Source: Candidatus Zixiibacteriota bacterium
Lineage (GTDB): Bacteria; Zixibacteria; MSB-5A5; GN15; PGXB01
DNA: 6,210 nucleotides
Direction: 5' to 3'
Assembly: GCA_024230695.1 (NCBI GenBank)
Contig: JAAERC010000028.1
Coordinates: forward strand, 1 to 6,210
The translations under genes and the position numbers were made by a program. Positions 1 to 6,210 of the stretch are shown here, piece after piece. The number at the start of each line of letters is the position of its first letter. Position 1 is the stretch's first letter. A model generated the notes under the pieces. That model made no database searches. It was not told the origin of the DNA and worked only from the letters and a program-made list of their open reading frames with translations.

Positions 1-1149
1 ACTGTCGGGACTCCTCCTCATGGCAATATGTTTACTCATGTTTCCACATCGGTAGAAATGACCGTTTCAGATTTTGGGCAGATCGGAATGGCCGAAAATT
101 CAATATATCCCGCGGGCGGCAGAGGACTTAGATTTGATGATTCGGAAAACTTATTATATGAAGCTGGAATAATAGTTGGAAGAAATTCACTACAATTATC
201 ATCATCGATAAGAGATAGTCTTGGTCGCGCCGATCAATCTGATTTTAGTCCGATTTCAGATATTGCCATTGATTATTCCGCTTCATCCGATGGATTCAGC
301 ACTTATGCCGAATACACCGATTCGCAGGCTGATATTCAGATCCCAATATCAATAGGACAGGTCATTACAAGTTATAATGATCCCGGGGCAGACCAATTTA
401 TGATAATCAGATACTTTTTGAAAAATAATAGCGGCGAGCCGATTACAGATTTATCGTTTGGTTTCTTTTCTGATTTTGATCTTGATCAGGCTGGCGATTT
501 GGTTGGTGCCTTTACAGAGAATAATCTATATTATCAAATGTCCGACCAGCATGCGATTGGCATCATGCCTTTGACCGATGTCAATGGAATAATGGCAATA
601 GATAATGGAGATCAGAAAACAAGTATATCCAATCAAGATAAATTTGGCTATTTGAATAACTCCGGGACAGAGATTACCAGTACTGAATCGGGCGATTTTA
701 TGTCGGTTCTGTCATTTGGTCCTTATAATATTCAACCGCATGATTCGGTCGAAGTAGCTTTGGTTTTTGCGATTGGTGAATCTTTATCAGACGTTCAGTA
801 TTTTACAAATCTTGGTGCCGAAAAGTATTTTGGTTTTACTGATATTGAGGATCAGACTAACATATTACCGGTCGATTTTGAGTTAGAGCAGAATTATCCG
901 AATCCGTTTAATCCTACCACAACAATATCATTTGAGCTTAATAAGGCAACTAATGCAAAACTTACGGTAATAAATATTCTGGGGCAGGAAGTATCAGTTT
1001 TGCTTGATGAGTTTGCGCAAGCTGGCAATCATTCAGTAAGATGGGATGGCATTGATAAGAATCATTCCAAAGTAGCTTCAGGAATGTATTTTTATAGACT
1101 GGAGACTGAGTCAACCGTAGTTACTAAAAAAATGGTGATGCTTAAATAA
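1..1149 (+). CDS. Secreted/surface protein with C-terminal type A (T9SS-like) sorting domain, 5'-partial
   Basis: The reading frame is open from base 1, so the gene begins upstream of the window. The ATG at 28 is an internal Met, not a supported start. 382 codons are visible, ending in TAA. The first ~280 residues are a polar, Asp/Ser/Asn-rich, beta-type sequence with no catalytic motif I recognise. An early segment (TVSDFGQIG, then LLYEAGIIVG) resembles the uncharacterised beta domain that precedes sorting tails in many large FCB-group secreted proteins; this is a weak recollection. From visible residue ~293 the tail is diagnostic: QNYPNPFNP (bases 889-915), then a FlgD-like/type A sorting fold with ILGQEV, WDGIDK, VASGMYFYRL and terminal TKKMVMLK. 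By family knowledge such tails direct outer-membrane export by type IX secretion or a related route and are usually cleaved. The N-terminus, signal peptide and any enzymatic domain lie outside the window, so the actual function is unknown. A terminator follows, separating it from the next genes. Confidence 0.85.
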   Translation, partial: TVGTPPHGNMFTHVSTSVEMTVSDFGQIGMAENSIYPAGGRGLRFDDSENLLYEAGIIVGRNSLQLSSSIRDSLGRADQSDFSPISDIAIDYSASSDGFSTYAEYTDSQADIQIPISIGQVITSYNDPGADQFMIIRYFLKNNSGEPITDLSFGFFSDFDLDQAGDLVGAFTENNLYYQMSDQHAIGIMPLTDVNGIMAIDNGDQKTSISNQDKFGYLNNSGTEITSTESGDFMSVLSFGPYNIQPHDSVEVALVFAIGESLSDVQYFTNLGAEKYFGFTDIEDQTNILPVDFELEQNYPNPFNPTTTISFELNKATNAKLTVINILGQEVSVLLDEFAQAGNHSVRWDGIDKNHSKVASGMYFYRLETESTVVTKKMVMLK

Positions 1150-1162
1150 ATAAACTACATAA

Positions 1163-1204
1163 GGCGGGACATTATCCTTAAATAAAAACCAAATATATCC
1201 TGCC
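1163..1204 (+). other. Possible imperfect inverted repeat in the intergenic region
   Basis: GGCGGGA at 1163-1169 can pair with TCCTGCC at 1198-1204 (seven pairs including one G-U), enclosing a 28-base AT-rich loop. It lies directly between the stop codon at 1149 and the terminator hairpin. It may help protect the 3' end of the upstream mRNA, or it may be chance. No riboswitch family was recognised. Confidence 0.2.
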
Positions 1205-1236
1205 AAAAAACCGTCCTTTCTGGGCGGTTTTTTTTT
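1205..1236 (+). terminator. Rho-independent terminator of the upstream surface-protein gene
   Basis: The left arm AAACCGTCC (1208-1216) pairs with the right arm GGGCGGTTT (1222-1230) around the 5-base loop TTTCT, giving nine pairs with one G-U. The arms extend by further A-T pairs to 1205/1233. The right arm runs into an unbroken T tract (1228-1236), and a second run of seven T follows at 1241-1247. It sits 55 bases after the stop of the surface-protein gene, so it should end that transcript and make the ecfT cluster independently transcribed. Because A-rich sequence precedes the hairpin, weak function on the reverse strand is conceivable. Confidence 0.85.
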
Positions 1237-1245
1237 GTAATTTTT

Positions 1246-1277
1246 TTGTATATTCCTGACAATAAAAGCAATATTAT
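1246..1277 (+). promoter_or_regulatory. Candidate promoter for the ecfT-pssA operon
   Basis: A promoter is expected between the terminator and ecfT. TATTAT at 1272-1277 resembles a -10 box. The only upstream candidate, TTGTAT at 1246-1251, has a 20-base spacer, longer than usual. An alternative -10 is TATATT at 1249-1254. If the first were used, transcription would start near 1284 and leave a leader of about 40 bases before the TTG at 1323. Such AT-rich boxes arise easily by chance and the sigma-factor consensus of this organism is unknown. Confidence 0.2.
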
Positions 1278-1322
1278 GGGTAATAATTGGCGACCGCAAA
1301 ATTTTTAGAAAGTGGTAACAGA

Positions 1323-2126
1323 TTGAACGGATCATTTATATTTGGACAGTATAAATCTTACGATTCCTTTGGGCATCGGCTTGATCCGCGCGCTAAGATA
1401 TTGTTTGGACTGTTTCTTATGATATTGGCTCTGTTTACCCAGTCAGTTTTGTTTTATTCAATAATGATTATTGGTCTGATTTCAATACTAAGAATATCAA
1501 AAATAGGCTTCGGTCTGATTCTGAAAAATGTTGGTCCATTTATTGTTCTTGTTTCGGTGACAGCTTTATATCATCTGATATTTTCCTCAAGAGGATCTGC
1601 CGAAATTGTTAATCTCTTTGGTTTCAGTTTGACCAGTGGTGGAATTGAAATGGCAGTTGTTTTTTCACTCAGAGTCATTTTATTTGTGATCATTGCTTTT
1701 TTTATGGCCTTAACTATTGCCCCCTCAGAAATGGGCGAAAGTCTGGTCTATTTTATAAGACCACTCAAAAAATTGAAAATCCCGGTGAATGATATCGGAT
1801 TGATTTTGTTTATCGCAATGCGGTTTATTCCGGTATTAGCCGAGGAGTTCGAGACAATCAAGAAGGCTCAAATTGTCAGGGGAGTTGATTACTCCGGGGG
1901 ACTAATAACAAGAGCAAAAAAGGCTTTGGTTTTGCTTATTCCAGTATTTTTGTCGGCTATCAGGAGGGCCGATGATCTGGCGGTTGCGATTGAATCACGG
2001 GGATATATCAGCGGAACTGAACGGAGTTCACTGAGAGATTTTAGATTTCTCGGGCGGGATTGGTTTTTTATTGTTGTTTCTATCGGTTTAACATTGCTAA
2101 TATTTGTGATTACTGAAGGTTTTTAA
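1323..2126 (+). CDS. ecfT: ECF transporter transmembrane (T) component EcfT
   Basis: This is the integral-membrane scaffold of energy-coupling factor (group II) transporters. It links two EcfA ATPases to a substrate-binding S component for uptake of vitamins or metal ions. The N-terminus shows the family pattern FIFGQYKSYDS then HRLDPRAK. Several hydrophobic helices follow, then the conserved cytoplasmic segment PSEMGESLVYFIRPLKKLKIP. The two coupling-helix motifs that contact the ATPases are present: AQIVRGV and, about 40 residues later, AIESRGY (bases ~1866-1886 and ~1986-2006). The frame opens at TTG 1287, immediately after an in-frame TAA and without a good ribosome site. I prefer TTG 1323 (267 residues): it starts just before the conserved region, as homologues do, and has AGAAAGTGG (1307-1315) seven bases upstream. 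The 1287 start would give 279 residues. No EcfA or S component is in the window, so the substrate is unknown. Confidence 0.92.
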   Translation: MNGSFIFGQYKSYDSFGHRLDPRAKILFGLFLMILALFTQSVLFYSIMIIGLISILRISKIGFGLILKNVGPFIVLVSVTALYHLIFSSRGSAEIVNLFGFSLTSGGIEMAVVFSLRVILFVIIAFFMALTIAPSEMGESLVYFIRPLKKLKIPVNDIGLILFIAMRFIPVLAEEFETIKKAQIVRGVDYSGGLITRAKKALVLLIPVFLSAIRRADDLAVAIESRGYISGTERSSLRDFRFLGRDWFFIVVSIGLTLLIFVITEGF

Positions 2127-2867
2127 ATGTCAGAAAAGAATATAAGATTAGATATAGAATATGATGGGGCAGGATTTTGCGGGTGGCAGATACAGCCGGA
2201 TGTCACAACTGTTCAGGGCAAAATCAAGGATGCTATCAAGAAGGTAACTGGACTGGATGTAATAGTCTATGGAGCGGGGCGAACCGACGCCGGCGTTCAT
2301 GCTTTTGGTCAGGTATGTAACTTTTTTATAGATTCCAAGCTGGAGCCGGATGTATATTGTGATGCGATCAATCATTATCTCCCAAATACAATTCTAATCA
2401 AAGAGTCATCACAAGTGCCGGATAGCTTTGATTCCCGCCGTTCTGCCCGCTGGCGGCATTATCAGTATATAGTAGGACGTGTCAGGTCGGCCTTATATAT
2501 TAATCGGCGTTGGGAATATAAATACCCTCTTGATATCGACAGAATGAACCGGATGGCAAAATATCTATTAGGGAATAGGGATTGTTCTACTTTTTGTACA
2601 GTTTCATCGCTAAAAGAGAATAATAATTGTGAGATCATCTCAGCGGGTTGGCATGAAGAAAAAGAGGTTTTATACTTTGATATCAAAGCCAATCGCTTTT
2701 TACATAGTATGGTGAGATCGATTGTTGGTTTGATGATTGAGGCGGGGAAAAACAAGGATTACTTGACTTTAGAAAATTTTAAGGATATTATAAAATCGGG
2801 CGATCATACCAGATTAAAAAAAATTGCCCCGGCAAGAGGATTATATCTGGTTGCCGTTGGATATTAA
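2127..2867 (+). CDS. truA: tRNA pseudouridine(38-40) synthase TruA
   Basis: TruA isomerises uridines 38, 39 and 40 of the tRNA anticodon stem-loop to pseudouridine in the cytoplasm. At 246 residues it matches the usual family length (about 240-270). The N-terminal half has LDIEYDGAGFCGWQ at residues 8-21 and the catalytic motif GRTDAGVHAFGQ at 51-62, in which Asp54 is the expected nucleophile. ARWRHYQY (107-114) matches the family's conserved R-Y-Y region. The C-terminal half has ANRFLHSMVRSIVG (188-201) and ends with the typical AP-RGLYLVAV-Y pattern. The ATG directly abuts the ecfT stop codon with no intervening base, and AAGG (2116-2119) inside the ecfT end provides a ribosome site seven bases upstream, so coupled translation is likely. 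The ecfT-truA order is a long-known neighbourhood in Firmicutes, seen here in what looks like an FCB-type genome. Confidence 0.97.
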   Translation: MSEKNIRLDIEYDGAGFCGWQIQPDVTTVQGKIKDAIKKVTGLDVIVYGAGRTDAGVHAFGQVCNFFIDSKLEPDVYCDAINHYLPNTILIKESSQVPDSFDSRRSARWRHYQYIVGRVRSALYINRRWEYKYPLDIDRMNRMAKYLLGNRDCSTFCTVSSLKENNNCEIISAGWHEEKEVLYFDIKANRFLHSMVRSIVGLMIEAGKNKDYLTLENFKDIIKSGDHTRLKKIAPARGLYLVAVGY

Positions 2868-2884
2868 ATTTTGGGAGATAAAAA

Positions 2885-3532
2885 ATGAAGTTATTTATTG
2901 ATACGGCTAATCTTAATGAGATCAAAGAGGCCGCCTCGATAGGCGTTCTTGACGGTGTCACAACCAATCCGACGCTGTTATCCAGAGAGGATATGCCTTT
3001 TAAGGAACTATTAAGCGAGATATGCAAAGTGGTCAGCGGTCCGGTTTCGGCCGAGGTTGTTTCTCTCGAGGCTGATGGAATGGTCAAAGAGGGCGAAGAT
3101 CTGGCTAAAATCGCTGATAATATTACTATTAAGATTCCTATTACTATTGAAGGTTTAAAAGCCATCAAAACACTTTCGGGTAATGGAATTATGACTAATG
3201 CCACGCTTTGTTTTTCATCGATGCAGGCGTTATTGGTTGCCAAAGCGGGAGCGACATTTGTCTCGCCATTTGTTGGGCGTCTCGATGATATATCGGCATA
3301 TGGAATGGAACTTATTCAGCAGATCGTCACCATTTATGAAAACTATGCATTTGAGACAGAGGTTTTGGTGGCTTCGATAAGAAACCCGCTTCATGTTGTT
3401 GATGCCGCATTGATCGGTGCCGATGTTGCCACTGTACCATTCAAAGTTATTAATAACTTAATCAAGCATCCTCAGACAGATTTGGGCCTGAAGAGTTTTC
3501 TGAAAGACTGGGAGAAGGTAAATAAAGGATGA
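2885..3532 (+). CDS. tal: Short-type transaldolase (TalC / fructose-6-phosphate aldolase-like family)
   Basis: This is a class I, Schiff-base (beta/alpha)8 enzyme of the compact ~215-residue transaldolase/FSA family, which transfers a dihydroxyacetone unit between sugar phosphates in the non-oxidative pentose phosphate pathway. Visible family marks are [11 protein letters not shown] (3-13), GVTTNPTLL (24-32), the lysine motif [14 protein letters not shown] with Lys83 as Schiff-base residue, and [14 protein letters not shown] (122-135). Two positions separate transaldolases from true E. coli-type fructose-6-phosphate aldolases: the FSA Gln59 position is Glu57 here (SAEVV), and the FSA Tyr131 position is Phe129 (SPFVGR). 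Both are transaldolase-like, so I favour transaldolase over aldolase; this is inference from remembered alignments. GGGAGA at 2873-2878 lies six bases before the ATG, a strong start. The end overlaps purB by four bases (ATGA). Confidence 0.93.
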   Translation: MKLFIDTANLNEIKEAASIGVLDGVTTNPTLLSREDMPFKELLSEICKVVSGPVSAEVVSLEADGMVKEGEDLAKIADNITIKIPITIEGLKAIKTLSGNGIMTNATLCFSSMQALLVAKAGATFVSPFVGRLDDISAYGMELIQQIVTIYENYAFETEVLVASIRNPLHVVDAALIGADVATVPFKVINNLIKHPQTDLGLKSFLKDWEKVNKG

Positions 3533-4821
3533 TCCCACGATATACATTGCCAGAAATGGGTGCTCTCTGGGAAGATGAGGCCAAATACCGCGCTTGGCTT
3601 GATGTTGAGATAGCGGTTTGCCGGGTGATGTCTGAGATGAAGCAAATTCCTCAGAAGGCATATCGAACAATCAAGAATAAGGCCGATTTTAATATCGATC
3701 GTATCAATGAGATTGAAGCCGAAACTAATCATGATGTTATCGCATTTTTGACCTCGGTTTCTGAATTTGTCGGACCAGATGCGAAATATATTCATTATGG
3801 GATGACTTCATCAGATATGCTCGACACAGCTCTTTCGCTTCAAATGAAAGCGGCGGCCAAACTGATCGACGCAAGATTAGTAACCGCATTAAAGAAGATC
3901 AAACGACTGGCTCATAAATATAAAAAGACCCCGATCATTGGCCGAACACATGGCGTCTTGGCCGAACCAACGACGTTAGGCCTAAAATTTGCCGTATGGT
4001 ACACCGAATTAAAACGGGGAAGAGAACGGTTCAAAGATGCCGCCGAAATGGCCGCAGTTGGCGCCATATCAGGCGCCGTTGGCAATTTTGCCAATATCGA
4101 TCCGAAGATCGAAGCCAAAGTCTGCAAATATCTAAAACTGAAGCCAGCCGAAGTATCTACTCAGGTCATCCAGCGAGATCGTCATGCCGGATATATCTCG
4201 GCATTGGCAATACTGGCCTCATCAATTGAAAAATTTGCAACTGAAATTCGCAATCTGCATCGGACCGAGATAAATGAGGTTTGCGAAGGATTTGCAAAAG
4301 GCCAAAAAGGTTCCTCGGCGATGCCTCATAAGAAAAATCCGATTGCGGCTGAGAAATTGTGCGGATTGGCACGTTTACTGAGGGGGTACTCTTTGGCGGC
4401 AATGGAAAATATCCCGCTATGGCATGAACGAGATATCGCGCATAGTTCGGTTGAGCGGGTAATTATTCCTGATAGCACTATCACAATGGATTATGGCCTT
4501 GACCTTTTTAATAATCTTCTTGATCGCCTGGCTATTAATGAATCGAAGATGTTAGATAATATTAATTTATATGGCGGGATTGTTTTCTCGCAAAGATTAA
4601 TGCTAAAATTGACCATAGCAATAGGTGATAGAGATAAGGCTTATCGGATAGTCCAGAGAAACGCCATGAATGCCTATAAGGGAAATAAGGGATTTAAGGA
4701 GCTTTTTGAAAATGATAAAGACGCAAAAAAATATGTAAGTTCCAATGAAATAAATGAATGTTTTGATATTGATTATTATTTGAAAAATGTGGATAAAATA
4801 TTTAAGAGAGTGTTTAAGTAA
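3529..4821 (+). CDS. purB: Adenylosuccinate lyase PurB
   Basis: PurB catalyses two fumarate-releasing steps in purine synthesis: SAICAR to AICAR, and adenylosuccinate to AMP. It is a soluble homotetramer of the fumarase/aspartase superfamily. Its 430 residues align almost throughout with the Bacillus-type enzyme (about 431). Signature regions are NHDVIAF with His68, IHYGMTSSD with His89 (88-96), [14 protein letters not shown] with catalytic His141, [12 protein letters not shown] (211-222), and the superfamily signature [11 protein letters not shown] (261-271), which includes the flexible-loop serines and Lys268, followed by Glu275. The C-terminus [14 protein letters not shown] is also family-typical. 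All expected catalytic residues are present, so it should be active. The ATG overlaps the transaldolase stop (ATGA), with GGAGAAGG at 3511-3518 as ribosome site, indicating translational coupling. No other pur gene is in the window. Confidence 0.98.
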   Translation: MIPRYTLPEMGALWEDEAKYRAWLDVEIAVCRVMSEMKQIPQKAYRTIKNKADFNIDRINEIEAETNHDVIAFLTSVSEFVGPDAKYIHYGMTSSDMLDTALSLQMKAAAKLIDARLVTALKKIKRLAHKYKKTPIIGRTHGVLAEPTTLGLKFAVWYTELKRGRERFKDAAEMAAVGAISGAVGNFANIDPKIEAKVCKYLKLKPAEVSTQVIQRDRHAGYISALAILASSIEKFATEIRNLHRTEINEVCEGFAKGQKGSSAMPHKKNPIAAEKLCGLARLLRGYSLAAMENIPLWHERDIAHSSVERVIIPDSTITMDYGLDLFNNLLDRLAINESKMLDNINLYGGIVFSQRLMLKLTIAIGDRDKAYRIVQRNAMNAYKGNKGFKELFENDKDAKKYVSSNEINECFDIDYYLKNVDKIFKRVFK

Positions 4822-5465
4822 TGATTGCAGTTTATGGAATTAAATTTGTATTAATTGGTTTGGTACTGACAATTGCTTTTTCGCTTTGGTCAGCTTCCAA
4901 AGATTCATTGTTCCTATTTATTACAGCCTTGGTTTTGGCTTTTATTACACTATTTCTGGTTTTTTTCTATCGTAATCCCGAGAGAATAATTCCCGAGGAT
5001 AAGAATTTGATTTTGTCTATTGCTGATGGAACGATTTTATCGGTTGAGGAATTTGAGAATGACTTCATAGGAAGTAATGGTAAAAAGGTCTCTATATTTC
5101 TTTCGGTTTTTAATGTTCACATCAACCGGATTCCAATTGATGGCAAAATAGAATATGTTAAATACTCACCGGGTGAATTCTTAAAGGCTTTTGAGAAAGA
5201 TGCCTCTGCCCAAAATGAACAAACCGAAATCGGTCTCGATTTTGGATCGGGTAAAATGATTTTTAAACAGATCGTTGGCATTTTAGCTCGTAGAATTGAA
5301 TATAAGCTTGATGAGGGCCAAAAAGTAAAAGGCGGCGATATTTTTGGTATGATACATTTTGGCTCACGGGCCGAACTTTTTCTACCTGAAAATGTTGAGA
5401 TAACTGTTAAACCGGGCCAAAAGGTTAAGGCCGGCGAGACAGCTATCGGGAAAATAAAGAACTAA
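4821..5465 (+). CDS. psd: Phosphatidylserine decarboxylase proenzyme, short type
   Basis: Psd decarboxylates phosphatidylserine to phosphatidylethanolamine on the cytoplasmic membrane, using a pyruvoyl group made by self-cleavage. The 214-residue length and architecture fit the short (PSD-A, archaetidylserine-decarboxylase-like) subfamily rather than the ~300-residue E. coli type. Two hydrophobic helices (about 5-22 and 30-50) anchor the N-terminus. Then come FYRNPER (49-55), ADG with Asp69, NVHINRIP with His100 (99-105), and the PGEF/AFEKDASAQNEQ region (118-134). The cleavage site is HFGSRAELFLP (179-189): cleavage between Gly181 and Ser182 would give a ~33-residue alpha chain with Ser182 becoming pyruvoyl. 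Asp69 and His100 are the expected partners for self-cleavage. The ATG shares one base with the purB stop (TAATG). The next gene makes its substrate, which strongly supports the assignment. Confidence 0.95.
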   Translation: MIAVYGIKFVLIGLVLTIAFSLWSASKDSLFLFITALVLAFITLFLVFFYRNPERIIPEDKNLILSIADGTILSVEEFENDFIGSNGKKVSIFLSVFNVHINRIPIDGKIEYVKYSPGEFLKAFEKDASAQNEQTEIGLDFGSGKMIFKQIVGILARRIEYKLDEGQKVKGGDIFGMIHFGSRAELFLPENVEITVKPGQKVKAGETAIGKIKN

Positions 5466-5472
5466 GAAAAGG
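5464..5472 (+). promoter_or_regulatory. Ribosome binding site supporting the TTG start of pssA
   Basis: AAGAAAAGG begins within the psd stop codon and ends nine bases before the TTG at 5482. It is the only purine-rich, Shine-Dalgarno-like stretch near a possible start in the pssA frame, and it decides for TTG 5482 over the internal ATG at 5527. Confidence 0.5.
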
Positions 5473-5481
5473 CTGGTTTGA

Positions 5482-6210
5482 TTGGGCAAACATAATTACA
5501 AAGTAATACTCCCCGGTTCCTTTACAATGGGCAGTGTTGTCTGTGGTTTCCTGGCCATTCTTTCAGCCTTTGAGAATGATCTTATTACCGCTTGTTGGCT
5601 GGTCATATTGGCTAGCTTTCTTGATGGTCTTGATGGCAAAGTAGCGCGCCTTTCCGGGGCCACGTCACGATTTGGCGTGGAGCTTGATTCACTTGCAGAT
5701 TTTCTTTCTTTTGGGGTTGCCCCCGCAGTGATTATTTATGTGGCCAAATTACAGATGCTTGGTAAGTGGGGATGGTTGATTGGCGCCGTTTATATTATGG
5801 CCTCGAGTTATCGTCTGGCGAGATATAATCTTTTTGCCACTACTGATGAAAAGAAGGGCTTTATGGGCCTGCCGGTTCCGGGTGCGGCCTTACCTCTGGT
5901 CACTTATCTTATATTTTGTGACTATCTCTGGGGGGAAATTCAATATGGGCAATATCTGGTGTCAATGGTGATTCTGTTTTCTGCTTTGATGGTTTCTCAG
6001 GTAGAATATGATTCGATGCCGGATCATTTTAGTTCACTCAAAAATAGAATCAAAATCGGATTGTTTGTGATCGCGGCAGTTGCGGCTTTGGCAAATCCAC
6101 AACTTTTATTGTTTCCAATTTTTGCCGCATATATTATCTTTGGACTTGTTCGCGCCGCTTATAAGTATTTATATCTTGGGGTTGGCATGGTAAAGCGGGG
6201 TCAGTTCAGA
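5482..6210 (+). CDS. pssA: CDP-diacylglycerol--serine O-phosphatidyltransferase PssA, 3'-partial
   Basis: PssA condenses CDP-diacylglycerol with serine to form phosphatidylserine at the cytoplasmic membrane, the substrate of the preceding Psd. The frame stays open to the last base; 243 codons are visible and the stop lies beyond the edge. The full CDP-alcohol phosphotransferase motif DG-x2-AR-x8-G-x3-D-x3-D is present: D51, G52, A55, R56, G65, D69, D73. YRLARYN (110-116) and FMGLPVPGAA (127-136) are typical of the serine-specific subfamily. Multiple hydrophobic helices occur, roughly 15-30, 34-49, 74-90, 97-109, 134-150, 157-172 and 192-227. The start is taken as TTG 5482, 16 bases after psd. 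Starting at ATG 5527 would remove the conserved N-terminal LPGSFTMGSVVCGFLA-like segment that corresponds to the LPN-FT-N---GF-A pattern of homologues. The family is usually about 230-290 residues, so little is likely missing. Confidence 0.93.
   Translation, partial: MGKHNYKVILPGSFTMGSVVCGFLAILSAFENDLITACWLVILASFLDGLDGKVARLSGATSRFGVELDSLADFLSFGVAPAVIIYVAKLQMLGKWGWLIGAVYIMASSYRLARYNLFATTDEKKGFMGLPVPGAALPLVTYLIFCDYLWGEIQYGQYLVSMVILFSALMVSQVEYDSMPDHFSSLKNRIKIGLFVIAAVAALANPQLLLFPIFAAYIIFGLVRAAYKYLYLGVGMVKRGQFR

Noticed and set aside
1111..1335. Minus-strand open frame of 74 codons across the intergenic region
   Set aside because: It reads through the terminator hairpin and the T tract (giving a lysine run), its composition is not protein-like, and it overlaps the ends of two plus-strand genes.
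2788..3243. Minus-strand open frame of 151 codons
   Set aside because: It lies opposite truA and the transaldolase gene, both with full family motifs on the plus strand. Its translation has no recognisable motif and no credible ribosome site, so it is an antisense shadow.
3472..3795. Minus-strand open frame of 107 codons
   Set aside because: It is antisense to the well-conserved 5' end of purB and to the tal/purB overlap, with no motif or regulatory support.
4680..4820. AT-rich 3' end of purB, richer in A/T than the gene's middle
   Set aside because: The encoded residues ([14 protein letters not shown] end) still match the PurB family, so this reflects Asn/Lys/Asp/Tyr codons rather than foreign DNA or a frameshift.
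5780..5971. Plus-strand open frame of 63 codons in a different frame
   Set aside because: It lies wholly inside pssA, whose frame carries the conserved GLPVPGAA region here. The alternative translation is an out-of-frame shadow.
1..6210. Mobile elements, CRISPR arrays, tRNA/rRNA genes, toxin-antitoxin or defence systems
   Set aside because: I saw no spaced direct repeats, terminal inverted repeats, transposase or integrase motifs, or cloverleaf-like segments by eye. Nearly all sequence is accounted for by known gene families.

Overview
The window reads as ordinary chromosome from a moderately AT-rich bacterium. The best clue to lineage is the first protein. Its C-terminus carries a YPNPFNP motif followed by a short beta-rich tail ending in TKKMVMLK, the hallmark of type IX-secretion-like (type A) sorting domains. 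These are abundant in the Fibrobacterota-Chlorobiota-Bacteroidota (FCB) superphylum and allied candidate phyla such as Zixibacteria, Marinimicrobia, KSB1 and Ignavibacteriota. I cannot choose among these from sequence alone.

Layout: (1) Bases 1-1149 are the 3' part of a secreted or surface protein gene whose 5' end lies outside the window. (2) Bases 1150-1322 are intergenic and contain a clear intrinsic terminator (1205-1236) and, less certainly, a promoter. (3) From about 1323 (or 1287) to the right edge runs a compact, same-strand set of six genes: ecfT, truA, a short transaldolase, purB, psd and pssA (cut by the edge). Junctions in the set are: ecfT/truA abutting (0 bp), truA/tal 17 bp, tal/purB 4-bp ATGA overlap, purB/psd 1-bp TAATG overlap, psd/pssA 16 bp. 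This spacing suggests one transcript with translational coupling.

Functionally it is a housekeeping operon of mixed content: a vitamin/micronutrient ECF transporter scaffold (EcfT), tRNA pseudouridylation (TruA), non-oxidative pentose phosphate metabolism (transaldolase), purine synthesis (PurB), and the two-step pathway from CDP-diacylglycerol to phosphatidylethanolamine (PssA then Psd). The last two genes form a real pathway pair. Transaldolase and PurB are linked only loosely, through ribose-5-phosphate and PRPP supply to purines.

I found no mobile element, CRISPR array, tRNA/rRNA, phage gene, defence system or unrecognised gene cluster. Every large gene belongs to a known family. The points worth a second look are modest: ecfT next to truA without the ecfA ATPase genes, transaldolase-like active-site residues in a protein usually auto-named fructose-6-phosphate aldolase, and two TTG-started genes whose 5' ends are easily mis-annotated or missed.
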